A stretch of DNA of 64,000 bases from Leptospirillum ferrooxidans C2-3 (GCF_000284315.1 NC_017094.1:2495539-2559538); one strand, 5' to 3'; shown: positions 42,851-52,259, numbered from the stretch's first letter. Made by a program: numbers and translations. Notes: generated from the sequence alone by a model not told the origin.

Positions 42851-44298
42851 TGCTGGTTTTCTCCGTTCTCGCAATACCACTCATCGCATCTGTTCTTTTG
42901 GCCCTTATGGGTCACAAGCCCTGGGCTTATCTCCTGAATGCCGGAATGACTCTCCTCACATTCATCGACTCCCTGCTGCTTGCCAAAAAAGTTCTGGAAT
43001 CGGGACCCATCCTGGTTTTCAGGGAAACGTTCTATGTCGATTCTTTCAATATTTTCCTGATTTCCCTGACCGCTTTCGTAGGGCTGACAACAGCGATCTT
43101 TTCTGGACCCTACATGAAAATCGAGGAAAAAAAAGGCAAGGTCACACCCAAGATCCTGAGGCTTTACCACAGCGCGTACCAGATCTTTCTCTTTACAATG
43201 CTATTGGCTCTTTTCAGCAACAACCTCGGGATCCTATGGGTCTCAATCGAGGGAGCGACTCTGGCAACGGTTCTCCTCGTCAGCCTCTACCGGACCCGGG
43301 CCAGTATCGAAGCCGCATGGAAATACTTCATCCTGTGCGGTGTCGGAATTTCCCAAGCGCTTTTTGGGACGATCCTTTTATATTTTGCAGCGGAAAAGAT
43401 CCTGGGCCCAGGAGGAGGCGCCCTTCTCTGGACGCATCTTTTCCAGATACGATTCCAGCTTGAGCCCACTGTCCTGAAGATCGCTTTTGTCTTTCTCCTG
43501 GTGGGATATGGAACCAAGGTAGGCCTCGCTCCGCTTCACAACTGGCTTCCCGATGCCCATGCGGAAGGCCCGACACCAATATCGGCGGTGTTGTCGGGAC
43601 TTCTTTTAAATGTCGCATTGTATGCTCTTGTCCGTTGCAAGGTCCTGGTTGACGGAGCCCTCCATACCAATCTTGCAAGTGAGATGATGATGGGATTTGG
43701 ACTTCTGAGCATGCTTGTCGCTGTTTTCTCCATGCTCAGAAGGAAGGATGTCAAAAGACTGTTTGCATACTCCTCCATCGAACACATGGGGATTGCAACA
43801 TTTGCTTTTGGATTGGGGGGAGCACTGGCAACATTCGCCGCACTTTTGCATATGACCGTCCACAGCCTGACAAAATCCTCCATCTTTTTTTCCGTGGGCC
43901 ATGCAACCCAGATCAATGGAACCCAGCAGATGTCCCAGATCCAAGGCCTCCTCAAAAGAATGCCCAGGCTCGGCTGGGGTCTTCTGCTCGGAAGCTTTGC
44001 CATTCTTGGCATGCCTCCTTTTGGAGTCTTCGCCAGTGAATTCATTGTCCTGACCGTTGCCATGAAACAGGTTCCCTGGACAACCCCCATCCTTCTTTTA
44101 TGTCTTGCTGTCGCGTTCGGAGTCATTTTTTTCCGGGTTGGAAATATGGTCCTTGGGGAAGGGGTCAAAGAAAATCTTTCCCACCCGCCGGCTCTTTTTC
44201 CGGTCTTTCTCCATCTGGCCCTCGTTCTTGTCCTGGGAATCTTTATTCCGCCATTTCTCGCTCACTGGTACCAAAACGCCTCGCGCTTCATTGGCTAG
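42850..44298 (+). CDS. hyfF: HyfF/NuoN-like proton-channel subunit
   Basis: The 482-residue antiporter-like subunit has LWVSIEGATLATVLLVSLY (TM5 glutamate), YGTKVGLAPLHNWLPDAHAEGP, SYSSIEHMGIATFAFGLG in the form YSSIEHMG, and HSLTKSSIFFSVGHATQI with its channel lysine. It is the second ion-translocating unit of the complex. One base overlaps hyfE. Confidence 0.88.
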   Translation: MLVFSVLAIPLIASVLLALMGHKPWAYLLNAGMTLLTFIDSLLLAKKVLESGPILVFRETFYVDSFNIFLISLTAFVGLTTAIFSGPYMKIEEKKGKVTPKILRLYHSAYQIFLFTMLLALFSNNLGILWVSIEGATLATVLLVSLYRTRASIEAAWKYFILCGVGISQALFGTILLYFAAEKILGPGGGALLWTHLFQIRFQLEPTVLKIAFVFLLVGYGTKVGLAPLHNWLPDAHAEGPTPISAVLSGLLLNVALYALVRCKVLVDGALHTNLASEMMMGFGLLSMLVAVFSMLRRKDVKRLFAYSSIEHMGIATFAFGLGGALATFAALLHMTVHSLTKSSIFFSVGHATQINGTQQMSQIQGLLKRMPRLGWGLLLGSFAILGMPPFGVFASEFIVLTVAMKQVPWTTPILLLCLAVAFGVIFFRVGNMVLGEGVKENLSHPPALFPVFLHLALVLVLGIFIPPFLAHWYQNASRFIG

Positions 44299-44308
44299 GA
44301 GAATTCCT

Positions 44309-45814
44309 GTGGAACAAGAAACCGATTTTCCCAAAGATTCCTTCATCGAAGTAGAGGACGTAGACAGTGAAGGGTATGTCCGGCTTGCACAAAACATGCA
44401 TCTCTCAAAAGCTCGTCTCCTCTCGATCTGGGCATTTGTCGGCGAAGATCTCTCCCTCGTCTTCTCCTCTTACTTCAACGGCAATAAACTCATGGTTGGC
44501 CGGTTATCCCTTCCACCAGAGGTCAATCACATCCCGTCGATCGCCCCATTTTTCCCGGGCGCATCCAGGATGGAACGGGCCATACAGGATCTTTGGGGGA
44601 TTTCTGTTCCCGACAACCACGACGGACGCCGATGGCTGGACCATGGATACTGGGAGAAGGCTCCTTTGACAGGGAGGGATCTTCCGGAGCATCCGGAAAA
44701 GGGGGATTACCCATTTGTCAGGGTGGAAGGAGAAGGGGTTCACGAAATCCCGGTCGGTCCTGTTCATGCCGGAATGATCGAACCCGGCCATTTCCGTTTT
44801 CAGGTGGTGGGAGAAAAGGTGCTTCGAATGGAAGAACGTCTGGGGTATACCCACAAGGGGATCGACGGTCTTTCCCGGGACCTTCCCTGGACGAAGGGGG
44901 TCAAGCTTGCCGGGAGGGTCTCCGGAGATACAACAGTGGGCCACTCTCTGGCGTATTCATTGTCTGTAGAAGCGGCTATCGGGATGGAAATCCCCAAAAG
45001 AGGCCAATTTTTGAGAGGGTTGCTCCTTGAGCGGGAGAGAATCGCAAATCATCTCGGCGATCTTGGAGCATTGGCCAATGATGCCGGGCTTTCTTTTGGT
45101 CTTTCCCAGTTTCTGATCCTGAAAGAGGATTTCCTGAGACAGAACAAAACCCTGTTTGGCCATCGACTTCTTATGGATCTTGTTCTTCCCGGTGGGGTCG
45201 TCAAAGACCTTGCCCCTGAGGCCATTCTCGCAATGTCCGAAGAAGCTGCGCGGATTCTTCGGGAAATCGAAATTCTCCAGACGATCTTCGATGAACACGG
45301 GGGGCTTCAGGACCGATTTTTTGGAACAGGGATCCTTCTTCCTGATATCGCAGAAAAAATGGGTCTTTGTGGTGTTTGCGGAAGGGCGAGCGGTCAGCCA
45401 TCGGACTTGAGAAGCCTCTGGAAATTGCCTCCTTATGACGAAATGGACTTCACTCCGGCGCTTGAAACCGGAGGAGATGTCCGGGCACGGGTGGCGGTCC
45501 GGTTTTTTGAAGTCAGGGAGTCATTGAGGCTCGTCAGGGAAATTCTTCTGAAGTTGCCCGGAGGTGAAATCTTTACAGAGCCTCCCAGCGGAGTGAAGGG
45601 ACGGGAAGGAATCAGTGCAGTCGAGGGTTGGCGTGGCGAGATTCTCTGCTGGTCAAGACTTGGGGGCGGGAACATTGTCATGGCCAGCCACTTCCATGAC
45701 CCTTCCTGGATCCTTTGGCCGGCACTTGAGATGGCCATACCCGGAAACCTTGTGGCCGATTTCCCCCTGATCAATAAATCATTCAACCCAAGCTATTCGG
45801 GCCACGACCTGTAG
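44309..45814 (+). CDS. hyfG: HyfG/NuoCD-like large subunit lacking all Ni ligands
   Basis: The GTG at 44309 follows TAGGAGAA and gives 501 residues; the frame is open back into hyfF. The N-terminal 150 residues are NuoC-like (AIQDLWGISVPDNHDGRRWL). The rest is the hydrogenase-large/NuoD fold with LRMEERLGYTHKGID. Where hydrogenases have RVCGIC the protein reads RVSGDTTVGH (S205 and T208 for Cys). The C-terminus is NPSYSGHDL in place of DPCYSCTDL. Both cysteine pairs are gone, so it cannot bind Ni-Fe. This is the mark of Ehr (energy-converting hydrogenase-related) complexes. Confidence 0.88.
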   Translation: MEQETDFPKDSFIEVEDVDSEGYVRLAQNMHLSKARLLSIWAFVGEDLSLVFSSYFNGNKLMVGRLSLPPEVNHIPSIAPFFPGASRMERAIQDLWGISVPDNHDGRRWLDHGYWEKAPLTGRDLPEHPEKGDYPFVRVEGEGVHEIPVGPVHAGMIEPGHFRFQVVGEKVLRMEERLGYTHKGIDGLSRDLPWTKGVKLAGRVSGDTTVGHSLAYSLSVEAAIGMEIPKRGQFLRGLLLERERIANHLGDLGALANDAGLSFGLSQFLILKEDFLRQNKTLFGHRLLMDLVLPGGVVKDLAPEAILAMSEEAARILREIEILQTIFDEHGGLQDRFFGTGILLPDIAEKMGLCGVCGRASGQPSDLRSLWKLPPYDEMDFTPALETGGDVRARVAVRFFEVRESLRLVREILLKLPGGEIFTEPPSGVKGREGISAVEGWRGEILCWSRLGGGNIVMASHFHDPSWILWPALEMAIPGNLVADFPLINKSFNPSYSGHDL

Positions 45815-45847
45815 GAGTGTCAGGATAGCCGTTCAGATGGAGCATAC

Positions 45848-46354
45848 GTGCATCATATTCTTCTCAGGATCCTCAAAACCGGCATAGTCACCCAAAAAAC
45901 GCCCGAAACTCAGGAGGAGTTGAGAGATCTTTCAAAAAAACTGTTGGAACGGGGGTTCGGGCGATTTGGACACAGCCTTTCCATCCGCCACCTCGATGCA
46001 GGCTCCTGTAATGGGTGTGAGATCGAAATCGGAATGCTGAATAGTCCCTATTTCATGCTTGAGCATCTGGGATTCAAATTTGTCGCCTCTCCTCGGCATG
46101 CAGACCTTCTCCTTGTCACAGGCCCTGTCTCCCTTCATATGAGGCAAGCTCTCCTCGACACTTTTGACGCAATGCCGTCCCCGAAACTCGTTGTTTCGGT
46201 GGGAGATTGCGGATATGACTGTGGAATATTCAAGGGAAGCTATGCTTTGGCTGGTGGCGTCTCGGAGGTCATTCCGGTCGATCTTCATATTCCGGGTTGT
46301 CCACCGGAGCCTCTGGACCTGATCAGGGGACTGTTGACAGCGGTCGGCGGCTAA
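45848..46354 (+). CDS. hyfI: HyfI/NuoB-like [4Fe-4S] subunit
   Basis: The 168-residue protein starts at GTG after ATGGAG. It keeps all cluster N2 ligands: [25 protein letters not shown] and IPGCPPEP, with IPVDL before the last. It joins HyfG to the membrane arm. No HyfA/HyfH-type ferredoxin subunit is encoded beside it, so the electron entry route is missing from this locus. Its end overlaps the convergent EAL gene by 4 bases. Confidence 0.9.
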   Translation: MHHILLRILKTGIVTQKTPETQEELRDLSKKLLERGFGRFGHSLSIRHLDAGSCNGCEIEIGMLNSPYFMLEHLGFKFVASPRHADLLLVTGPVSLHMRQALLDTFDAMPSPKLVVSVGDCGYDCGIFKGSYALAGGVSEVIPVDLHIPGCPPEPLDLIRGLLTAVGG

Positions 46355-47769
46355 GCGTGAGACAGGCGAATGGCGCTCAGGATATTTGCAAGTCCTGAAA
46401 AAAGGGTTTCCTTCAGGGCCACAAGCTTCTCCCCATAGAGAGTGGCTTCATCCCACCTTCCGGAATTCAGGAAAACAAGGGCCTTTTCTGCAACAAGATG
46501 CATTTCCTCATGCAGTTTGCCGATCTCGACAAATCCCTCGAAGTCTCCATACTTGATCCGGCCGTCTTCGGAATACCATCGTCCGAACCGGCATATGGCA
46601 TAGTCCTCCATACCGATCGCATAAAGCCCTGACTGGGAGTGCTGGATTTGATCAATGATGCGGGAAACCCAGACGGAATGGTCATACTGGGCCAGAAGAA
46701 GAGGAACATCGGTGAGGTCGAACTTGACCCCGGACCAGAGGGCCCATGAAGGATCCGGCTTGTAGTTTCCTACCCAATCCATGACCTCCTCTCCCGGAAG
46801 AGCCCGGGAAATGCAGAACCCCTGGGCAAGATCACAGCCCAGCCACATCAGTACGACGCCCGCTTCCGGAGACTCAACCCCTTCCGCGATCACCGACCGA
46901 TGAAAGACCTGGGCCAGGGCGATGACCGCCTTGATCAGCTCCATGTCTCCCGAGTCATGAAGGAGGCCAAGGACAAAGGACTGGTCGATCTTCAAGGTGT
47001 TGCTGGGAAGTCTCTTGAGATAGCGAAGGGAGGAATAGCCTGTTCCAAAATCATCGATGGAAAAGGTCACTCCCATTTGCTGGCATTCGACCATCAACTG
47101 GGACATGGCTTTCAAGTCTCCGATGGCGACGGACTCGACAATCTCGATATCGATCAGATGAGGGGGAAGATCGGGATAGCGGGAAAGGGCGTCTTTGAGA
47201 CGGATCAGGAATGCTCGATGTGTCAGGTGATTGACTGACAGGTTGATGCTCACGGGAATCAGTTGCCCCATCTGCTGCCATTGGTCGATCTGATGAAGGG
47301 CTTTGTCGAGGACCCACTCTCCGATATCGATGATCAGGGAACTTTCTTCAATTTGCGGGAGAAAGGAAAGAGGCGGAATCAGACCAAATTCGGGATGTTC
47401 CCAGCGAATAAGCGCTTCAAGCCCCACAACCTTCCCAAGTCGCATATTCACCTTGGGCTGGTAATAGAGATGGAACTCCCCCCCGTCAAGAGCCTGGTAG
47501 ATCCGTTCGACACTCTGGTTGACATGCCATCTTTTCCCTTCGGAGTCATTGGAATCTTCGGAAATAAACCATTCGGGAGAAGGAAGGTCGAACGTTTCAG
47601 GAGGTTGACTGGGGGGCAGAGAGGGAAGAAGCAACTTGGAAGGAGAAATGTTTTCTCTCAGGTCCGCCACCGCATCGAGAAGGAATCGGACATCCCCCGG
47701 AGAAATCCATCCGGAAAGGGACAAACTTTTTTCTATGCGGACTAGCCGGTCCTGAACCGTCATCATCAA
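46351..47769 (-). CDS. EAL c-di-GMP phosphodiesterase with C-terminal CZB zinc-sensor domain
   Basis: The 472-residue cytoplasmic protein has a 90-residue N-terminal region of unknown type. An EAL domain covers about 92-335 (E118-[43 protein letters not shown]), with all catalytic motifs present. The C-terminal 120 residues match the CZB (chemoreceptor zinc-binding) pattern: one His in [28 protein letters not shown] with its Cys, and [14 protein letters not shown] with two His. This predicts c-di-GMP breakdown controlled by zinc or thiol oxidation, as in DgcZ but with the opposite enzyme. Confidence 0.85.
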   Translation of the reverse strand: MMMTVQDRLVRIEKSLSLSGWISPGDVRFLLDAVADLRENISPSKLLLPSLPPSQPPETFDLPSPEWFISEDSNDSEGKRWHVNQSVERIYQALDGGEFHLYYQPKVNMRLGKVVGLEALIRWEHPEFGLIPPLSFLPQIEESSLIIDIGEWVLDKALHQIDQWQQMGQLIPVSINLSVNHLTHRAFLIRLKDALSRYPDLPPHLIDIEIVESVAIGDLKAMSQLMVECQQMGVTFSIDDFGTGYSSLRYLKRLPSNTLKIDQSFVLGLLHDSGDMELIKAVIALAQVFHRSVIAEGVESPEAGVVLMWLGCDLAQGFCISRALPGEEVMDWVGNYKPDPSWALWSGVKFDLTDVPLLLAQYDHSVWVSRIIDQIQHSQSGLYAIGMEDYAICRFGRWYSEDGRIKYGDFEGFVEIGKLHEEMHLVAEKALVFLNSGRWDEATLYGEKLVALKETLFSGLANILSAIRLSHA

Positions 47770-48164
47770 TCGTTTCCGATAAGGTTAAAGGGTCTTTTTC
47801 CGGTCCATAAAAAGCCAAAAGCCGTTACTTCCGATAGCCCGAACGAATCATCGACGACCAATCATCTGAATGATTTGGGAATTTATAGCAATTTTCATAC
47901 CATTTTATAGATAGAGAGAGTTTATTCAGAATATCCCTAACCCCTGACCCTGAAAGGGGGAACGGATGGATTTCCTCCATGACTTTTTGGTCAATAATGT
48001 GTAAAGAAAAACGTCAATCCATTTATCAGGTGTAAAAAATCCGGACGGTTCATGGAAAAAAAAGAATTGGAACAACAACAGGAATTTGCTTCTTTTTTGT
48101 CTTCATGAAACGATGGGTGGCAAATTGAAGAAAAAGATCAAAGACTGACGATAGGAAACAAAAG
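47770..48164. other. Intergenic region EAL-CZB / DMT transporter
   Basis: These 395 AT-rich bases separate divergent genes. Only weak -10-like TATAAA boxes and a short CCCCT/AGGGG hairpin near 47940 are visible; I see no gene and no firm promoter. Confidence 0.5.
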
Positions 48165-49121
48165 GTGCCATTGCCGGACAGTACCATTCCCCCAGAACCC
48201 ATCATGGCCAGACGCCAGGTCCGATGGGCCATCATGGCATCATTTCTTTTTGCCCTTTCCACCCCTCCGGCCAAGGTGCTGTCTTCGGAACAGACACCCT
48301 TTCTCCTTTGCGGCCTGTTTTACCTTGGTTCCATTTTTGGCATTATCCCCTCGATCCTTTCGACCCCACGGGAGAACGGGGCGGGTGGGTGGAGAAAGCT
48401 TTTATTGCCGGAAAAACCAAAACAAAAAGAGATCGGAATTGCCATTTTATCTGTCCTGATCGGAGGCGGAGCCGCTCCCATCCTTTTGATCTGGGGACTC
48501 AAGCATTATCCGGCATCACTGGGAAGTCTCCTGATGAATGCCGAAGGCATTGTGACCGTTCTGCTGGCCTGGCTTATTTTTCGAGAACCCCTGAACATGA
48601 GACTCTCCATTGGGGCCATTCTGGGAGCCGCTGGATGCGCGATTGCCTCCGATAGCGAAGGGAGCCACGGATTTTCCGGTGCCATTCCCTTTTTTCTCGC
48701 GGCTGGCCTGTGGGCGCTGGACAGCAACCTCCTCCGATTTTTATCCGGGTGGAGTCCTGTCACGATCACCCTCTGGAAAGGATTGGGCTCTTCTTTCCTT
48801 CTGCTTCCACTCGGTCTCTTTCTTCCCCATCCCCCCATGACGATATCCATCATGGGGGAAGCACTGCTGACAGGAGGACTTGGCTATGGTCTGAGCCTGA
48901 TTCTCTTCATCCGTTCCATCAGGGCCATAGGTGTTTCGGCAACCGGCGCCTGGTTTTCGATCTCTCCCTTTCTGGGTGCCTTTTTATCGATTCTCTTTTT
49001 GAAAGAGCCCGTTACCAGAACATTCTATGAGGCTTCTGTCATCCTTTTCGTCGCTGTCCTGTTCCTAAACGGACCAATGTCCCCCAAAACATCCTCGGAC
49101 ATTCCTAGACATACCGGGTAA
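48165..49121 (+). CDS. EamA/DMT-family exporter
   Basis: The 318-residue protein has ten hydrophobic segments in two EamA repeats: MASFLFALSTPPAKVL first, then GSLLMNAEGIVTVLLAWLIF, and in the second half LSGWSPVTITLWKGLGSS and SISPFLGAFLSILFL. It starts at GTG with AGGA nearby; an ATG at 48204 is an alternative without a ribosome site. Substrate unknown. Its end overlaps the convergent RuBisCO-like gene by 17 bases. Confidence 0.85.
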   Translation: MPLPDSTIPPEPIMARRQVRWAIMASFLFALSTPPAKVLSSEQTPFLLCGLFYLGSIFGIIPSILSTPRENGAGGWRKLLLPEKPKQKEIGIAILSVLIGGGAAPILLIWGLKHYPASLGSLLMNAEGIVTVLLAWLIFREPLNMRLSIGAILGAAGCAIASDSEGSHGFSGAIPFFLAAGLWALDSNLLRFLSGWSPVTITLWKGLGSSFLLLPLGLFLPHPPMTISIMGEALLTGGLGYGLSLILFIRSIRAIGVSATGAWFSISPFLGAFLSILFLKEPVTRTFYEASVILFVAVLFLNGPMSPKTSSDIPRHTG

Positions 49122-50280
49122 ACGCGGTCAGCGCAGCATCAAGTTCGGGATGGTCCTTTCTGTAACGGGAAAGAGGTATCCCCTGGCTGATGGCATCCCA
49201 TGCCTGACGAATCGATTTTCCACCCGCCCGGGCTCCGTCGGGGTGACCACAGACCCCTCCACCGCACAGATAGGCAAAATCCGGTCCAAAAAGATCATAG
49301 TGGACCTTCATGGTACCCGCATGCATACCTCCGCCGACCGCAATCAGGCTTTCCTTGCGGGTTCCCAAGGGAGTTTTCACTGCATCCATGACCTCCAAAA
49401 GCTCGGAACGGGTTGCCTTGAGCGTTCCCTTGAGGGCGGGATAGAGCACAATATCGGCCCCGGCAAGACGCATGAATTTGGACCATGCGCGGACACTCAT
49501 TCCGTTTTTCTGCCAAAGCCACCCACTCATGGCCATATGGGCCATGATCGGGAAGCGCTCCATCCGGGCAAGCTCCTCCAGCATGGGAAATCCGGAAGCC
49601 GCCGGAGACAGCATGGCCAGATCACAGCCCATATTCGCTCCCCGGGAAAATCGGTCCACCATCTTCATCGGGGTGTCTACCGGATGCATCATCACATTCT
49701 TGGGCTCACCCGTTTCTTTTTCCGCCCGTCTTGCTGCAGCGACAGCGGCCTCAAATCGGGCCGTCCAGTTTTTGTCGGACTCCTGAAGAAGCTCATCGCT
49801 TTTGATCGCATCCATTCCACCAACAAGGCTTTCATAGGCGATATGGGCGTACTCCTCCGGAGTGAGTCCCTGGGATGGCTTGATAACCGTGATAAACAAC
49901 GGACGGTCAAGATTTCCCCTGCGCTTTTTGATTCCAGACAAACCAAAGGCCGGGCCCGGGAGACGGTCCGCCAGAGCCTTTGGCAGGTCAAAATCCAGAA
50001 GCTCTATGGATTTCAGGATCTTGAGGCAGCTGATCTCTCCGGCAATCGACAGGAGAAGGCCATAGACGGTGCTGATATTCGCGGAAGGCACATCAATGGT
50101 GATAATCCCCCGTGATCCGACCTTCTTGATCGTATCCACAGTCGCCATGAATCCCCCCGTCTTGCTGTTCTCATAGCGGGTTTTTTTCACACCGACACTC
50201 ATTTCTCTCGCAATCAGGGCAGCTGCCCGGGGAAGGTCGTTTGAGGCGATGGCATAGGTCGCGCGAATCATTTCAGACAT
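49105..50280 (-). CDS. RuBisCO-like protein, form IV
   Basis: The 391-residue protein has the RuBisCO large-chain fold. Aligning by motif, TVIKPSQGLT keeps the first active-site lysine but loses the second. GGMDAIKSDELL keeps the carbamylated lysine and the Asp-Glu pair of KDDE with one change. IMAHMAMSGW keeps the histidine. The loop-6 GKLEG is absent (ALKGTLKA), and GGGVCGHPDG keeps the phosphate loop. It should not fix CO2. Form IV proteins act as enolases or isomerases in sulfur salvage; which reaction here is unknown. No mtn genes are nearby. Its upstream region is formed by an IS element. Confidence 0.9.
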   Translation of the reverse strand: MSEMIRATYAIASNDLPRAAALIAREMSVGVKKTRYENSKTGGFMATVDTIKKVGSRGIITIDVPSANISTVYGLLLSIAGEISCLKILKSIELLDFDLPKALADRLPGPAFGLSGIKKRRGNLDRPLFITVIKPSQGLTPEEYAHIAYESLVGGMDAIKSDELLQESDKNWTARFEAAVAAARRAEKETGEPKNVMMHPVDTPMKMVDRFSRGANMGCDLAMLSPAASGFPMLEELARMERFPIMAHMAMSGWLWQKNGMSVRAWSKFMRLAGADIVLYPALKGTLKATRSELLEVMDAVKTPLGTRKESLIAVGGGMHAGTMKVHYDLFGPDFAYLCGGGVCGHPDGARAGGKSIRQAWDAISQGIPLSRYRKDHPELDAALTAFTRYV

Positions 50281-50325
50281 TGGTCTTTTCTCCTGTCGAT
50301 TGGGAATACCTGATGAACTTTCCCG

Positions 50326-50348
50326 CCACTAAGCTGACGCTGTAGTGG
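50326..50348. repeat. IS end hairpin next to tnpB remnant
   Basis: CCACTAAGC pairs with GCT-G-TAGTGG around the loop TGAC, with one bulged G. It marks the element end facing the RuBisCO-like gene. Confidence 0.65.
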
Positions 50349-50835
50349 GGATTTCCGCTCTCACGAACGGACGTTCCTCTTTCGCCGAGGATGCGCAAAG
50401 GCGCATGGACCTTTGCGTCTGATCGTCCTCTCCGGAGGCTTTGACTTCGGACGGTTCCTGTCCTGGGTGTTTCTGTTTCCCGATCCCGCACCGCCGAACC
50501 TCTTTCTTCTGGATCTTCCCTTCCAGAAGAAGCCGGATCCCCCTTCGGGCGATGACTCGACTGGCGTTGTGATCGGCATTGTCTTTTAGTCCGCAGCGCT
50601 GGCAGACGAACTCGGCCCGGGAAGGCCGGTTTTCCGGTCCGATGAACCGGGCGTACTCCTGATCGATGGGAACGGGCGTTCCCGAAAGAGAGACCGCTTT
50701 TTGGGCGAAGGCCCGGTCATACCGGTCTTCCGATACCTTGGCGTTATAGATGAACCGCTGGTGTCCGATCCATTGGAGCAGGATCTGTTCCTGGGCGGGA
50801 GTGGGATAGGCGCGAAGGCGCTTGCTGGTCTGCAT
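50329..50835 (-). pseudogene. tnpB: tnpB (IS605 OrfB) remnant with large internal deletion
   Basis: The frame is intact but encodes only 168 residues against about 380-420 for TnpB. The N-terminus (KRLRAYPTPAQEQILLQWIG) is joined near residue 70, after RFIGPEN, directly to the C-terminal zinc ribbon (FVCQRCGLKDNADHNAS). The RuvC core and most catalytic acids are therefore missing. The tail after the ribbon is frame-true and basic. It cannot be an active guide-RNA nuclease. Confidence 0.8.
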
Positions 50836-50858
50836 GGGAGCATGATAACTTTGCTTAC

Positions 50859-51305
50859 ATGGAAACTCAACCAAACAAGTCAAGATCCAATGCCGTCTAT
50901 TCTCTCAAGCTGCACATTGTCTTTGTGACAAAGTATCGGCGCAAGACGCTCGCTCCGGATCTTCTGGAATATTTGCAGGGCGCCTTCGGCGAGATTCTGG
51001 CGGAATGGCGATGCACCTTGCTGGAATTCGGAGGGGAAGCGGATCATGTGCATCTTCTGGCGGAGATCCACCCGGCACTCAACATCTCCACCCTGATCAA
51101 CAATCTGAAAACGGCCTCTTCCAGGCGTGTTCGCAACCGATTTTCGGAGCATCTCAAGCCGTTCTACCGGGAACCGTATTTCTGGCATCGGGCCTACTAT
51201 GTGGGGAGTGTGGGCGGAGCGACACTGGAAACGGTCCGTCGCTATGTGGAAGCTCAAGGAACAACTGAAAAAGCGGGAAGAAGAAAAACAAAATCGCCCG
51301 CTTGA
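50859..51305 (+). CDS. tnpA: IS200/IS605 transposase TnpA (HUH-Y1)
   Basis: The 148-residue transposase has YSLKLHIVFVTKYRRK at the start, the HUH motif as ADHVHLLAEI, and the catalytic-tyrosine segment FWHRAYYVGSVGG. Length is normal, so it may still move itself by single-strand transfer. It is divergent from the tnpB remnant, with 23 bases between their starts. Confidence 0.9.
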   Translation: METQPNKSRSNAVYSLKLHIVFVTKYRRKTLAPDLLEYLQGAFGEILAEWRCTLLEFGGEADHVHLLAEIHPALNISTLINNLKTASSRRVRNRFSEHLKPFYREPYFWHRAYYVGSVGGATLETVRRYVEAQGTTEKAGRRKTKSPA

Positions 51306-51311
51306 CCCCCT

Positions 51312-51329
51312 CTTGGCCTGTGGCCTAAG
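51312..51329. repeat. IS end hairpin next to tnpA
   Basis: CTTGGCC pairs with GGCC-T-AAG around the loop TGT, with one bulged T. It marks the element end facing purU. Confidence 0.6.
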
Positions 51330-51358
51330 AAGAATAATGCGCGGGGAAGTGACCAACG

Positions 51359-52210
51359 TTAATGAAAAACGATGGTCCGGTTGTCATGGACCAAAACCCG
51401 ATCCTCGACATGATAGCGGAGCCCCCTGGCCAGAACCAGCTTTTCAATGTCACGGCCAAGTCGGGCCATCTCTTCCGGAGAATCGCCATGATCGATCCGG
51501 ATAACGTCCTGCTCGATGATGGGACCGGCATCAAGCTCTGCCGTCACATAATGGCAGGTGGCCCCTATCAGTTTGACGCCGCGCAAAAAAGCCTGACGAT
51601 AGGGGCTCGCCCCGGCAAATGAGGGGAGGAAGCTGTGATGGATATTCAGGATGCGACCTGAAAACCGGGTGCAGATGGATTCTGGGAGGATCCTCATATA
51701 TCGCGCAAGGACCATGACATCTCCCTTGTACTCTAAAAAGAGACGTGCAATTTCAGAGAAGTGGTCCTGTGGGGATTGGGAATCCACCGGAAGGTAATGA
51801 AAGGGAATCCGGTTCCACTCGACAAATGATCGCAAGTTTTCATGGTTCGAAAGGATTGAGACAATCTCGAACGGCCCATCTCCGGTGGAGGCCCGGTGAA
51901 TGAGTTCGTTGACACAGTGATCTTCCCGGCTCGCAAGAACCACAACACGCTTTTTCTGGCCAGTATCCCAAATGCGCCACTTGATACCAAAACGGTCGGC
52001 GATGGGGGAAAAGAGATCCGAAAAAGCGTCCTGGGGAAAGTCCAGACTATCGGCCCTGATCGCCTGACGCATGAAAAACCATTGGGTGGAAGGATCTGAA
52101 TGATAGCTGGCTTCATCGATCCAGCCTCCGTGATCTGCCAGAAATCCGCTGACAGCCGAAATGATCCCGCACGCATCCGGACAGGACATGGTCAACACAA
52201 GGTGTCTCAA
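51359..52210 (-). CDS. purU: Formyltetrahydrofolate deformylase PurU
   Basis: The 283-residue enzyme has an N-terminal ACT domain (TMSCPDACGIISAVSGFLAD) and a C-terminal formyltransferase domain. Catalytic residues appear in LNIHHSFLPSFAGASPY, GVKLIGATCHYVT and ELDAGPIIEQDV. It releases formate and THF from 10-formyl-THF, balancing one-carbon pools. The IS element begins about 14 bases after its stop and seems to separate it from the RuBisCO-like gene, which reads the same way. Confidence 0.93.
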   Translation of the reverse strand: MRHLVLTMSCPDACGIISAVSGFLADHGGWIDEASYHSDPSTQWFFMRQAIRADSLDFPQDAFSDLFSPIADRFGIKWRIWDTGQKKRVVVLASREDHCVNELIHRASTGDGPFEIVSILSNHENLRSFVEWNRIPFHYLPVDSQSPQDHFSEIARLFLEYKGDVMVLARYMRILPESICTRFSGRILNIHHSFLPSFAGASPYRQAFLRGVKLIGATCHYVTAELDAGPIIEQDVIRIDHGDSPEEMARLGRDIEKLVLARGLRYHVEDRVLVHDNRTIVFH

Positions 52211-52259
52211 GGTGATCCTTTCCGTCTAAAGATCATCTTTCTCATCATACCCGGAATTC

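Larger units (their letters stand above)
50320..51345. mobile_element. IS200/IS605-type element, tnpB decayed
   Basis: About 1.0 kb with divergent tnpA (+) and a tnpB remnant (-). Each end has an imperfect hairpin with one bulged base, as recognised by Y1 transposases: 50326-50348 and 51312-51329. There are no terminal inverted repeats, as expected for the family. Exact ends cannot be fixed without an empty site. It lies between the RuBisCO-like gene and purU. Confidence 0.75.

Noticed and set aside
44309-46354. Hydrogenase-4 / formate hydrogenlyase
   Set aside because: The large subunit lacks all four Ni-ligand cysteines and no formate dehydrogenase or maturation protease is linked, so H2 production is not supported.
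49105-50280. Functional CO2-fixing RuBisCO
   Set aside because: Loop 6 and one active-site lysine are not conserved and no small subunit or phosphoribulokinase is present; form IV fits.
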